A DNA stretch of 64,000 nucleotides from Roseithermus sacchariphilus (GTDB taxonomy: Bacteria > Bacteroidota > Rhodothermia > Rhodothermales > MEBIC09517), in NCBI GenBank assembly GCA_003285105.1, contig CP030158.1:4636449-4700448 (forward strand), read 5' to 3'. Below, one piece after another: positions 17,199 to 27,559 of the stretch. Position 1 is the first letter of the stretch, and each line of letters starts with the position of its first letter. The notes under the pieces are model-generated. The model worked only from the letters and a program-made list of their open reading frames with translations. It was not told the DNA's origin and did no database searches. The position numbers were made by a program, and so were the translations under genes.

Positions 17199-20100
17199 TT
17201 CAAGAGCGTCATTTTTCCCGTGAGGACCCGTCGGTTCCCGGACGCATCCTGCGCCTCCAGCCGGTACAGATACACCCCGCTGGCCACGCTCCGCCCGGCC
17301 TCGTCCCGGCCGTCCCAGCGGGCTTCCTGCGGGCCGGCCGGCTGCACCCCGGCGACCAGCCGCCGAATGCGGCGCCCCGCCAGGTCGTATACGCCGAGCG
17401 CAACGCGGCCCGCCACCGGCAGGTCGTAGCGAATCGTGGTTTCGGGATTGAACGGGTTGGGATAGTTGGGATAGAGCCGCACGGTACGAGGCACCTCCGC
17501 CCCGTCGTCCACGGCCACGTTGGTGAGCACGCGCACCTCCACCGGGAGGGTGACGTTGCCGCCGTTGCTCGTCATGCGGATCTCCCCCGCGTACGTCCCC
17601 GTCGCCACGCCCGTCGCGTCGAAGGTCGCCGTGATCGTCCGCGCCTGATCCGGCTCGATGCGGCCGCTCGTCGGGTCGAGCGTCAGCCGGGTGGGGGCGC
17701 TCGTGTCGGTGACGGTGATCTCCCCGGTCGCGCGGCTGGAGGCCCCGTCGTCGTCGGTGACGGTCACCGCGATGCCATACGTGCCGGCCGCGGTGTAGGC
17801 GTGCGTCGTGACCGCCTGCGCGCTGGTCGTGCCGTCGCCGAAGTCCCAGAGGTACGCCACGATCTCTCCATCGGGGTCGGTGGAGCCCGAGGCGTCGAAC
17901 GTGATCGTCTGCCCCACCTCGGCCGTGAAGGTGGACACCTGGGCCGACACGTTCGGCGGCTGGTTCGGCTCGACGGTGCTGCGCGTCCCGACGGCCCGCA
18001 CCAGAAACGCCCCGTTCTCGAAGCCCTGGAGCGTAGCCAGCGACACGTACTCGTCCAGATCCGGATCGTAGTAATAGCTGTGGCCCGGCACGGCCGCATC
18101 GATGTCGGCGCCGGCGGGGAAGTTCTGCCCGCTCCGCGCGCCGATCTCGACGAAAAAGCCGTCGCCGTCGGAGAAGGACAGCGGGGTGTTCAGCGTCACC
18201 GTGAACCAGTCGCCCTCGACGGCCAGCCCGAGCGCGAGCTGACCCGTGACGAGCGCCGTGCCCTCGCCGTCGTAGACGGTCACGTCCACCGTGTTGCTGA
18301 AGGCCAGCTCCGTGCGCATGAAGAACTGGATCTGCTCCAGGCGGAAGTCCGCTCCGTCGAGGATGAATTCGTTGCCCCAGTAGAAGAACGAACCGTCCCC
18401 GAAGCCGATGAAGTCGTCGGCCGAGGCATCGCCGTCGTCGAGGGCGAGGACGTCCGCAGCGGCCGCCGGCGGCGCGGTGGAGGCCGGCGAGCGGAGGCCG
18501 GCGGGACGGGCCCGGCTCGGCGCCGTCGCCACCCGGCTCGGGTTGCGACGCGCCCCCGGCGGCATCACCCCCGGCAGGCCAGCCCGGCGCTCCGTCACGG
18601 CGCTCGGCTGCACCGCCTGGAGCGAGAACGTCAGCGGAGCCGTCCCGTTGTTGCGGATCTCGAAGGCCGCCGACGCCTGCCCGTCCGGGGCCACGTCGAT
18701 CCGCACCCGTGGCACGCTGACGGCGGCGATGGCCGTCCCCCCACCCGTGCCCGGCTCGATGGACGCGCTGTACATCCCCCGCCCGTGCGTGGCCGCCACC
18801 ACCAGGCCGTCGGCCGGACGCGCCCGCACCATGTCCACCACCGCATGGCCGATCACCCCGGCGCCCTCCAGCGCCCAGGCCGTGTTCGCCCCGGCCAGCG
18901 TCTCGGTGGCATACACCCCCGTGCTCGTCGCCAGGAGGTACAGCACCCCCGTCCCGCTCGGGACGACGGCAGCCCAGCGCACCGAAGGCCCGTCGTCGCC
19001 GCCGAGGTTGCCCTCGACGTCCGTCCACGTCTGCCCGCCGTCGGTCGTGTGCCAGACGCTCGGCACGCCGTAGTTCGAGAAGGTGACGAGCATCTCGTCC
19101 GCGTCATCCGGGTTCATGGCGATGGAAGACGGATAGGCGCCCTGCGTCGCCCCGGGCGGGGTGATGTCCGTGCCGGCGCCGTTGGCGGCCGGATCGTCGA
19201 CCCGGATGATGCGCGTGACGCCCTGATAGTCCGTCGCCCCGAAGACGAGGCGGTTGGCCGGAGCCCGGGAGACGGCCAGCGCCGTCACCTGCGTGTTCGG
19301 CACCGCCGACGCCGACAGCTCCATCCAGTTGATCGACGTGGGCTGTACGTTGCCCTGCGGGATGCCGTCGAGGTTGCTGTTGCGCCAGACGGCGTCGCCC
19401 TCAGCCAGATACATCACCCGCTCGTCGTTGGGGTCCAGCTCGAAGGGCGTGACGAAGAGGAACTGCGGATTCGGGATCGCCGGCTGGACCAGGCTGGACC
19501 GCCATTGCCCGTCCACGAAGGCCCCGCGGATGACGAAGGCGAACTGTGAGGAGACGTAGTACGTGTCGCCGCCGGTGACGATGGCCCCGTAGGCACCGTC
19601 GCCGCTGCCCAGCTCGATCCAGTCCGCCTGGCCGTCCGCCACGTCCGAGCCCCAGGTGCCGTTGTCCTGCAACCCGCCGAGCAGGAAGGCGCTGCCGGGT
19701 TGCGGATCGAGGGCGACGGTGTAGAACTGGGTGGTGACGTAGCCGTTGTTGAGCGACGTCCATTGCTGCGGGCTCTGCAGCGCGTCGTTCGTGATCGAGA
19801 GGCCGCCGTCATGCCCGGAGAGCAGCGTGTTCGGGTCGGTGGGCAAAAATGCCAGCGCGTGCTGGTCCGGGTGATGGTTGGGGTAGCGCGTGTAGTCGTA
19901 GGGGCCTGCATAGCCGCCGACGAGTTCGAAGGTCTGGCCGCCGTCGGTGGAGCGGTACAGGTTCGTCCCACCGATCCAGACGACGTCCGGGTCGTCGGGC
20001 TTGACGCGGACGATGAGGTCGTAGCCGCCCTGCGAGCTGAACGAGGCGTTGCCGCTGGCGGGGGATTGCCCTGGTCGTCGTTCTCCGTCACGTCGGGCAG

Positions 20101-21258
20101 GCCGGCCGAGAGGTTCGTCCAGGCATTCGCGCCGGCTTCGTAGCGGAAGAGCTGGTGATCCGACGCCGTGGCGCCCTGCTGGTTGATCTGCGCGAGCAGG
20201 TACACCGTCGCGGCGTCCGACGGCGCCGCGCCGAGCACCATGCGGTAGGGATCCGCCGCGAGCGCCGGCGGCGTGATGTCCGTCCAGGTCGCCCCGTGGT
20301 CCGTCGAGCGAAAGACGCCGTACGCGTCGAAGCCGCCCCCGTTGCGGCTGAGCGTGGCGTAGACGGCGCCGTCGGCGGCGATGACGACGTCCGTGGCCGT
20401 GCTGAAGGGCGACTGCGACCGGCCCAGCACCTGCTGCCAGGTACTTCCGCCGTCAGTCGAACGCAGGATCCCGCCGTAGGTGGCCGCAAAGAGGGTGCTG
20501 TTCTCCGGATGGATGGCGAGGGTCCAGACGATGTCGAAGAAGTCATCGAAGGCGATGGGATCGTTCTGCGGCCCGAAGAGCCCGCTGATCGGGATCTGCG
20601 TCCAAGACAGCCCGCCGTCGGTGGACTTGAACAGCCCCTGGCCGAGGTGAGACCCCTCGATGCCGCCCGCCGAGCCGCCCAGCAGCTCCCCGGTGCCGTA
20701 GTACCAGACGTGGCGGGCGTTGGGGTCCTGCACGAGGGTCGACACGCTCGGGTGGGCGTCCAGCGACGAAGTCATCGTCCACGTCTGGCCGCCGTCGGTG
20801 GAGAGGTAGACGCCGCCGGAGATGCCGCCGGCAAGGATGCGCCGGTTGGTGGTGCCGTCGTAGTCCAGGTCCACCGCCAGCGCCCGCGTCCGGCCGCCCA
20901 CGTTGACGGGGCCGCGGAAGGTCCACGCCGCCGCCGGCCGGCCCTTGGCCGCCGCCAGCGCGGCCCGGTCCGGCAGGTGCCGCGCCCGGGCCAGCTCGCG
21001 CGCGCGGATGTCCGCCGGGATGCGGCCGGTCCGGGGATCCGCCAGGCGGCGGTGCTCGTAGGCCATGCGCTCGATGGCCTCACGCTGCCGGTCGAGCTTC
21101 GGCGGCGCGATGCCGCCGGCGGGAGGCGGCTCCAGCACGGGCCGCGCGGCAGGCGGCGTCGAGGACCCGCCCGGCTCGCGCACGAGCCAGACCCCGAGGG
21201 CAATGAGCAGGGCCGCCAGAAGGCCGCCCCGGAACAGGGAAAAACGGATGTGGCGCAT
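17195..21258 (-). pseudogene. Frameshifted BNR-repeat T9SS-secreted protein (1354 codons if repaired)
   Basis: Two ORFs in different frames make one protein. The 5' part (21258 to about 20065) has a signal anchor (LLAALLIALGVWLVREPG) and BNR motifs (STDGGQTW, STDGGLSW, STDGGSTW, STDHGATW). It leaves the reading frame after DVTENDDQGNP and would stop at 19414 with a low-complexity tail. The 3' part, open from about 20059 to 17195, continues with ASGNASFSSQGGYDLIV and STDGGQTF, a PKD domain (VAYLWDFGDGTTS) and a T9SS sorting domain with YPNYPNPFNPETT. The break falls at a run of five G (20060-20064); one extra G restores one 1354-residue protein. It could be a sequencing error or a true inactivation. 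It is first gene of the ATGA-coupled operon. Confidence 0.85.
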
Positions 21259-21364
21259 GACAGGTAGAGGATCAGGCTGTACGGCATCGTGGCCGGAGCG
21301 ACCCGAGACGCCGGCCTACTACCTGTATCGCAAAAGGCCCTCGAAACGCATCACGTTCGTGCAG

Positions 21365-21370
21365 TATAAT
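21365..21370 (+). promoter_or_regulatory. Possible -10 element (TATAAT) in the recG divergent region
   Basis: A perfect TATAAT stands in an otherwise GC-rich 253-bp region between the minus-strand secreted-protein operon and recG. On the minus strand the same bases also read TATACT (21368-21363). No convincing -35 is present on either strand. An 8-bp inverted repeat (ACAGGTAG 21260-21267, CTACCTGT 21319-21326) lies in the same region. Confidence 0.3.
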
Positions 21371-21511
21371 CACCTCCCCCCGGATGAACCAGCACCGCCG
21401 AAGCACGTCTCCTTTTTCAGCGCCATTCCGTTCCTTCCGACAGGCGCCTGCCGGCAGGCGCCCCGCGAACGCCACCCCGCCCCCCTCGACCACGGCTTTT
21501 CCGGCTGATCC

Positions 21512-23614
21512 GTGATGGCTTCCCGCATCCTCGACACCGCGGTGCAGTACCTCCCGGGCGTCGGCCCCCGGAAGGGCGCGGCGCTGGAGCGCGTCGGGGT
21601 GCGCACCGTGGACGACCTGCTCCATTACTACCCCCGCCGCTACCTCGACCGCTCGACCATCACCGCCATCCGGGACCTGCGGCCCGACGGCGAGGCGGTG
21701 ACCGTCGTGTGCACCGTGCGGGCCGCCGGCCTCGTGCCGGGCCGCCGCATGCAGCGCTTCGAGGTCATCGTCGAAGACGCCTCGGGCAGCCGGATGACGT
21801 GCGTCTGGTTCAAGGGCGTCCGCTGGATCAGCAAGCTCTTCAAACCGGGCGACCGCGTCGCCTTCCACGGCAAACCCCAGCAGTACGGCCGCCGCTTCTC
21901 CTTCGCCCATCCCGACTTCGACAAGCTCGACGCCGAGGGCGCCGCGCTCGACACGGGCCGCATCATTGCGCTCTACCCCGGCACGTCCGGCCTCGAAAAG
22001 GCCGGGCTCAACAGCCGCACCTTCCGCCGCCTCATCTATGGCGTCTTCAAGGAGCACGGCCTGGAGATCCCGGAGATCCTGCCGGAGTGGATGCGCGAGC
22101 GGTTCGGGTTGATCGACGGGCGTGTGGCGCTCCGGGCCATCCACTTCCCCCGCAGCCAGGGCGAGCTGAGCCAGGCCCGCCAGCGGCTCAAGTTCGAGGA
22201 GCTGTTCTTCATCCAGCTCCTGCTCGCCCTGACGAAGCAGACCCGCCAGGAGGTCGCCGGCCCCGCGTTCGGGCCGCCAGGTGAGTACGTCCGCCGCTTC
22301 CTCGACGAGGTGCTGCCGTTCCGGCTCACCGGCGCACAGCAGCGCACGTTCGAGGACGTCGTGCAGGATACGGCCCGCGGCATCCAGATGAACCGGCTCG
22401 TGCAGGGTGACGTCGGCAGCGGCAAGACGGTCGTCGCCATCGCCGCCATGCTGCTGGCGCTCGACAACGGCTACCAGAGCGCCTTCATGGCGCCCACCGA
22501 GATCCTGGCCGAACAGCACTATGCCAACCTCCGGAAGTACCTCGACCCGCTCGGCGTGGAGGTGCGCCTGCTGCTCGGCGGACAGAGCAAAACCCTGCGG
22601 GCCGAGATCCTGTCCGACCTGGCCGAGGGCCGCGCCCACATCGCCGTCGGCACCCACGCCGTCATCCAGGACGGCGTGCAGTTCCATCGCCTCGGCATGG
22701 CCATCGTGGACGAGCAGCACCGCTTCGGGGTGATGCAGCGGGCCCACCTGTTCTCGAAAGGAGAAAACCCGCACATGCTGCTGATGACCGCCACCCCGAT
22801 CCCCCGCTCCCTGGCCATGACCGTCTACGGCGACCTCGACGTCAGCATCATGGACGAGTTGCCGGCCGGGCGCAAACCCATCAAGACGGTGCTGCGCTCC
22901 GAGAAACGGCGCGGTGAGGTTTACCAGTTCCTCCGCGAGCAGCTCCGCGAGGGGCGGCAGGCCTACGTCGTCTACCCGCTCGTCGAGGAGAGCGAGAAGC
23001 TGGACCTGAAGGATGCCGAGAGCGGCTACGAGACGCTGAAGGAAACCTTCCGCCCCTACACGGTGGACCTGATCCACGGCCGGATGCTGCCCTACGAGAA
23101 GGACGAGGCCATGGCCCGCTTCAAAGACGGCCAGACGGACATCCTCGTCTCGACGACCGTGATCGAGGTGGGCGTGGACGTGCCGAATGCGACGGTGATG
23201 CTGATCGAGCACGCCGAGCGCTTCGGGCTGAGCCAGCTCCACCAGCTCCGCGGGCGCGTCGGCCGCGGCGGCAACCAGAGCTACTGCATCCTGATGGCCG
23301 ACTACAAGCGCTCCGCCGAAGCCGAGCAGCGCCTGAACGCCATGGTCGCCACCACCGACGGCTTCAAGATCAGCGAGATGGACCTGCAACTGCGTGGCGC
23401 CGGCGACTTCTTCGGCACCCGCCAGAGCGGCCTGCCCGACCTCAAGATCGCCGACATCACGCAGGACGTCGACGTCCTCCAGCAGGCCCGTGCCGCGGCC
23501 TTCGAACTGATCGCACGCGACCCCCACCTCCGCGCCGAAGAGCACGCCGAGATCCGCCGCCTCTTCGAACGCGACTACGCCCGGCGCAGCCTCGGCTATG
23601 CCCGCGTGGGGTGA
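21512..23614 (+). CDS. recG: ATP-dependent DNA helicase RecG
   Basis: A 700-residue helicase that remodels stalled forks and Holliday junctions. An N-terminal wedge/OB domain (about 60-160) carries LPGVGPRKGAALERVGVRTVDDLLHYYPRRYLD in the leading part. The helicase core follows, with Walker A GDVGSGKT near residue 300, DEQH box in VDEQHRFGV near 400, TATPIPR, and motifs V/VI (STTVIEVGVDVPNA, QLRGRVGRGG). The C-terminal RecG-specific segment includes FFGTRQSGLPDLKIAD. Length matches the family. Start is GTG at 21512 or ATG at 21515; both give MASRILDTAVQYLPG. Confidence 0.97.
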   Translation: MMASRILDTAVQYLPGVGPRKGAALERVGVRTVDDLLHYYPRRYLDRSTITAIRDLRPDGEAVTVVCTVRAAGLVPGRRMQRFEVIVEDASGSRMTCVWFKGVRWISKLFKPGDRVAFHGKPQQYGRRFSFAHPDFDKLDAEGAALDTGRIIALYPGTSGLEKAGLNSRTFRRLIYGVFKEHGLEIPEILPEWMRERFGLIDGRVALRAIHFPRSQGELSQARQRLKFEELFFIQLLLALTKQTRQEVAGPAFGPPGEYVRRFLDEVLPFRLTGAQQRTFEDVVQDTARGIQMNRLVQGDVGSGKTVVAIAAMLLALDNGYQSAFMAPTEILAEQHYANLRKYLDPLGVEVRLLLGGQSKTLRAEILSDLAEGRAHIAVGTHAVIQDGVQFHRLGMAIVDEQHRFGVMQRAHLFSKGENPHMLLMTATPIPRSLAMTVYGDLDVSIMDELPAGRKPIKTVLRSEKRRGEVYQFLREQLREGRQAYVVYPLVEESEKLDLKDAESGYETLKETFRPYTVDLIHGRMLPYEKDEAMARFKDGQTDILVSTTVIEVGVDVPNATVMLIEHAERFGLSQLHQLRGRVGRGGNQSYCILMADYKRSAEAEQRLNAMVATTDGFKISEMDLQLRGAGDFFGTRQSGLPDLKIADITQDVDVLQQARAAAFELIARDPHLRAEEHAEIRRLFERDYARRSLGYARVG

Positions 23615-23653
23615 TGGCTGTGGGCGGCGGGCTGTGCGCTACGGGCCAGGAAC

Positions 23654-25099
23654 TCACGGCTGACCGCTGACGGCTGACCGCTGATGCACCCGAAACGTGC
23701 GATAGCCGAAGACGGCGATCACGGCGAAGCTGATCAGCGGCAGCACGAAGGACGCCCGCACGGAGTCCAGCATCATGAAGCCGAGGTCGAAGGGCGGCAG
23801 GTCGATGATGCTGCCCTGCAGCGGCGGCATCAGCGCGCCGCCGACGATGGCGAAGATCAGCCCGGCCGAGGCGATCTTGGCATCGTCCCCGAGGCCGTGC
23901 AGGGCGATGCCGTAGATCGAGGGGAACATCAGCGACATGCACGCCGAGATGCCGATCAGGCTGTAGAGCCCGGCATACCCCGGCAGAAAGATGGTGCCGA
24001 GCGTACAGGCCATCGCCCCGATCGCCAGCGCCATGAGCAGCTTCCCGGGGCTCAGGTACTTCAGCAGGTAGGTGCAGATGAACCGGCTGGAGCAGAAGAT
24101 CACCATGGCGACGATGTTATGGTTCTGCGCCTGCACGGCCGTCATCCCCAGCACCCCCATCGCGTAGTGGATGATGAACGTCCAGCACATGATCTGCGCG
24201 CCGACGTAGAAGGCCTGAGCCACGACGCCCTCCACATAGGCCCGGTTCTTCGCCAGCCGCCGGAACGTCGCGCCCAGATGCACCGTCCCCGTATGCTCGC
24301 CCGTCCGGGGCATCTTCGTCAGGATGAACGTCAGCATCACCGCCAGCACGACGAGCGCCAGGACCACGTAGGGGGTGCGGATGGTGGCCAGGTCGGCCGC
24401 CTGCATGGCCTCGTAGGCGGCCGGTTGCGTCCGGGCCAGTTCGGCGAGGGCGGCCATGATGCGGGCGTCCACCTCGCCCGGCAGCAGCGAGGCATACTCC
24501 GGGTGCGCCGCCATCTGAGCGGCCCGGAACCGCCCCACTTCCAGGTTGGCCAGGATCACCTGGCTGGCCACCACCATCCCCAGCAACGACCCGATCGGGT
24601 TGAAGGCCTGCGCCAGGTTCAGCCGGCGCGTGGCCGTCTCCTCCGGTCCCATCGACAGCACGTACGGGTTGGCCGTGGTCTCCAGGAACGCCAGCCCGAA
24701 GGTGAGGATGTAGAGCGCCAGCAGGAACACCCAGAACTGCATCGTCCAGCTGGCCGGGATGAACAGCAGGGCGCCCAGGGCATAGAGCCCGAGGCCGCAG
24801 ACGATGCCCGCCTTGTAGGAGTAGCGCTGGATGAAGATGGCCGCCGGCAACGCCATCGTCGCATACCCGCCGTAGAAGGCCGTCTGCACCAGGCTGCTCT
24901 GCCGGGCCGAGATCAGAAAGATCTCCTGGAAGGCCTTGACGAGCGGGTTGGTGATGTCGTTGGCGAACCCCCACAGGGCAAACAGCGAGGTGACCAGCGC
25001 GAAGGGCCACAGCATGCCGGCAGGGATGAGCGGGGCCTCCCGGGAAGCCGCCACCCCGGGCACCACCGTGGTCGGCTGCGAAGCAGGCGATGAGGACAT
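23654..25099 (-). CDS. FucP/GluP-family sugar:proton symporter (MFS)
   Basis: A 481-residue MFS transporter with about 12 TM helices. The signature WGFANDITNPLVKAFQEIF in TM1-TM2 and ETTANPYVLSMGPEETATRRLNLAQAFNPIGS in TM4-5 are typical of the L-fucose/glucose/galactose permease group. An insertion of about 70 residues in the first half carries a helical loop (AAHPEYASLLPGEVDARIMAALAEL). The start is set at 25099, because the longer open frame begins before a plausible cytoplasmic N-terminus. The last eight or so residues come from a heptamer repeat, so the native C-terminus has probably been altered. It stands alone, with no sugar kinase beside it. Confidence 0.92.
   Translation of the reverse strand: MSSSPASQPTTVVPGVAASREAPLIPAGMLWPFALVTSLFALWGFANDITNPLVKAFQEIFLISARQSSLVQTAFYGGYATMALPAAIFIQRYSYKAGIVCGLGLYALGALLFIPASWTMQFWVFLLALYILTFGLAFLETTANPYVLSMGPEETATRRLNLAQAFNPIGSLLGMVVASQVILANLEVGRFRAAQMAAHPEYASLLPGEVDARIMAALAELARTQPAAYEAMQAADLATIRTPYVVLALVVLAVMLTFILTKMPRTGEHTGTVHLGATFRRLAKNRAYVEGVVAQAFYVGAQIMCWTFIIHYAMGVLGMTAVQAQNHNIVAMVIFCSSRFICTYLLKYLSPGKLLMALAIGAMACTLGTIFLPGYAGLYSLIGISACMSLMFPSIYGIALHGLGDDAKIASAGLIFAIVGGALMPPLQGSIIDLPPFDLGFMMLDSVRASFVLPLISFAVIAVFGYRTFRVHQRSAVSGQP
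23658..23685. repeat. Short GGCTGAC/CGCTGAC heptamer array at the end of the sugar transporter gene
   Basis: Four consecutive 7-bp units: GGCTGAC, CGCTGAC, GGCTGAC, CGCTGAT. They lie just inside the 3' end of the transporter gene and encode its last residues (RSAVSGQP then stop). The units match those ending the large array at 41827-42155 (GGCTGAC, AGCTGAC, CGCTGAC). Confidence 0.85.
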
Positions 25100-25190
25100 G
25101 GCACGAGCGGTGAGGCGCGTAAAAGAAAACGGGCTGCCCCACGATAGCACTTCGAGATACCGGGCGCAACCGGCGCGTGCCCCGCTCTGC

Positions 25191-27296
25191 CTATCCCCGT
25201 ATTTCGCGCTGCCAGAGCGCCTGGATCACGGCCTCGATGCCGCTACGCAGGTGGCGACGGTAGGTGCTGAAAGGCAGGTCGAGGGCTTCGGCGGCTCGCT
25301 CCTGCGTCGGTGCAGGATCGAAGTAGGTAGCCTGTAAGGCACGGTAGAATTTGGCCTCGCGAGGAGATGCCTTGAGCGGCTCGGCAACCTGTAAAAGAAG
25401 TTGCCGGAGCGTCCGAGCCCGTTCCGCCTCATCGGTATCCTGCTCAATCTGATCCAGCACCACACGCGACCGCATCAGGGGGTTGTCCTGGAGTCGGTCG
25501 AGCCGGGTGAAGCTTTGCAGGGCCTCCTTGACAGCCTCGGCAAAGTCGGACTCGCTCAGCACGAGCAGGTCGCTCCGGCGCTCCGGCGCGACCGATCGGG
25601 CCTGGAAAGCACTGCCACGCTCCGCCAGCAGATCCAGCCACCGGGCAGGAGGACACACGCGCCAGTCGTGCCCAAACATTCCATAGGAAGAGCCACCCAC
25701 CGAGAAGTCTGCTTCGGGCAGGCGATGCAGATCGGCATAGTTCAGCACGAGCTGCCAGAAGTCCGGTTCGGCACAGGGCAGGAAGGTAAAGGCCAACCCC
25801 TCCGTCTCGAGGTAGTACCGTACGGTCTGAATGAAGATCAGGCTCTGCACGGGCGACACGTCCTGGTAATCTGCCTCGCTAAACCAGAACCGGAACAGCA
25901 GGGCCCGCTCTCCCGTGCGCAGCGGAGCATGGGCCTCCAGATACGCCCGCGCCGCGGCGAGCGCCGGATCCTGCGGTACCGTCTGGCCGGCCGGCATATC
26001 GGGTGTCAGGGTTACGGTAAACAGACATCCCACCGGGCGGCCGTCGGCGTCCCGCACCACATGAAGCCCCTCCGGCAAACGCTCGACCCAGGCTTCGAAC
26101 AACGCCGCCGATGCATCCCCCTCGTACCGGGCCAGGGCTTCCCGCAGCACCGGTACGTCCTCGGCATGACGGTGATCATGAGAGAGCGGCCGCTGCCCCT
26201 GCCATTGCTCCCTGAGCTGTAAGAAAAAGGGGCGAATGACCGGGTTATCCCGGCTCAGAAAGAGGTAATCCGCCAGGATCTGCTCGTAGGGGCGGTCTGC
26301 GCCCTCGATCAGTTGATCCGTGTAATACCGCCGCGCCTGCCGGCTCAGATGCTGGTACTGCCCGGGATCACGCCAGCGAAGATCCGCCGCAAGGACCTCC
26401 CGGACCAGGTCGTGGGGATAAATACCGTGCGCATCGGCCTCCATGAACGAACGCCCTCGGAGCCACTCGAAGAGGGTATGGCTGTCCGCGTCTGTCAGCA
26501 CCGCGGCAAGCAGGGGCTGGGTTGTATGGCGCACCAGCGCACTGAGTTCTACAGCCACACGTTGTTGTGTCGTGAGGGTGGTAACCAGGAACCGCTTCAG
26601 CAGCGTGCCGACGATGTCCGGCGTCTGATCGGGGTCGAACTGAAGATCAGGTTGCTGATCGTACACATCGGCCACGAGCGAAAGCGCGAGCGGATGCCCC
26701 TGCGCGAAGGCGAGAATGGCCGCGTGTTGCGCTTCCGGGACCTGACGCCGGCTCAGAAACTGGCGACTCTCCTCCGGCCCCAGGTTACGCAACGGCAGCG
26801 GCCGGACGAGAGCCTGCAAACCGAGATGTGCCCGCCATTCGGCCGAGCGCCGGTTTCTCCCGCTCAGCACCAGGAACACATTGTCCGGCACGGTGGGCAA
26901 AAAATCCTCACAGATCCAGCGGTCCAGCGGCTCGAGCATTTCGTAGGTATCAATCACCAGCACGAGGCGCTTCGTCTGCACCGCCACGTCGGAGAGACTC
27001 CGGCGGGTCCTGCCCTGCCCGAGCGTCTGCTCCAGGGCATCGATGAAGGCTCCGGCGGTAGGCTCCAGATCGCGCGCATCCAACCGAAAGAACGGCACGC
27101 CGCACGCCCGGCTGATCTCACGAAACATGAGCGTCAGCACCGTCTTGCCAACCCCACCGGGCCCCCACACATACAGCACATGAAACGGCATCTCCTCCGC
27201 CGTAATCGCCTCCCGGAACAGGGCCTTTTCGTCCCCTCGCCCGACGAACAGCTGCTGCTGCACGGTCTTCAGATAGTCCGCCAGTTGTCCAGGCAT
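25191..27296 (-). CDS. STAND/NB-ARC-like ATPase with C-terminal helix-turn-helix
   Basis: A 701-residue soluble protein. The ATPase domain has Walker A GPGGVGKT (45-52), Walker B RLVLVIDTYE (about 110-118), a sensor-like LVLSGRN and a GHPLALSLV motif, typical of STAND NTPases (AP-ATPase/NACHT/MalT relatives). A winged-helix region follows to about 330. The middle (about 340-600) is unrecognised; it contains a stretch resembling a sensor domain (LRTGERALLFRFWFSEADYQDVSPVQSLIF). The C-terminus (about 650-695) has TQERAAEALDLPFSTYRRHL, a sigma-region-4-like or LuxR-like HTH. It is most likely a ligand-gated regulator, divergent from the CHRD protein gene. Confidence 0.75.
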   Translation of the reverse strand: MPGQLADYLKTVQQQLFVGRGDEKALFREAITAEEMPFHVLYVWGPGGVGKTVLTLMFREISRACGVPFFRLDARDLEPTAGAFIDALEQTLGQGRTRRSLSDVAVQTKRLVLVIDTYEMLEPLDRWICEDFLPTVPDNVFLVLSGRNRRSAEWRAHLGLQALVRPLPLRNLGPEESRQFLSRRQVPEAQHAAILAFAQGHPLALSLVADVYDQQPDLQFDPDQTPDIVGTLLKRFLVTTLTTQQRVAVELSALVRHTTQPLLAAVLTDADSHTLFEWLRGRSFMEADAHGIYPHDLVREVLAADLRWRDPGQYQHLSRQARRYYTDQLIEGADRPYEQILADYLFLSRDNPVIRPFFLQLREQWQGQRPLSHDHRHAEDVPVLREALARYEGDASAALFEAWVERLPEGLHVVRDADGRPVGCLFTVTLTPDMPAGQTVPQDPALAAARAYLEAHAPLRTGERALLFRFWFSEADYQDVSPVQSLIFIQTVRYYLETEGLAFTFLPCAEPDFWQLVLNYADLHRLPEADFSVGGSSYGMFGHDWRVCPPARWLDLLAERGSAFQARSVAPERRSDLLVLSESDFAEAVKEALQSFTRLDRLQDNPLMRSRVVLDQIEQDTDEAERARTLRQLLLQVAEPLKASPREAKFYRALQATYFDPAPTQERAAEALDLPFSTYRRHLRSGIEAVIQALWQREIRG

Positions 27297-27559
27297 GAGA
27301 AGAAGCGCGGATGGTCATGAAAAAGGAGGGTACGAACCGATGCCAGGATGTGCCCTACTCCACACAATCCGGCTTGTTCACCCCGGTGCTGTGCCAGGCT
27401 GGATGCGATAAAAACGTAACGACGGCCGGAATGAACAAAAAGTGAGCAATGATTGACCTGTACGCACAGAAGCGCCATGGGTATGGTGCAGGTACCTGCG
27501 GATTCCAACGCCATGAAAGGGTCCGCCTGCCTCGATACGTCACGCAACCACTACCTGCC

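Noticed and set aside
25191-27296. STAND ATPase as part of an antiphage defence system
   Set aside because: No nuclease, protease or other effector domain was seen, and neighbours are a sugar transporter and a secreted protein; the C-terminal HTH favours regulation.
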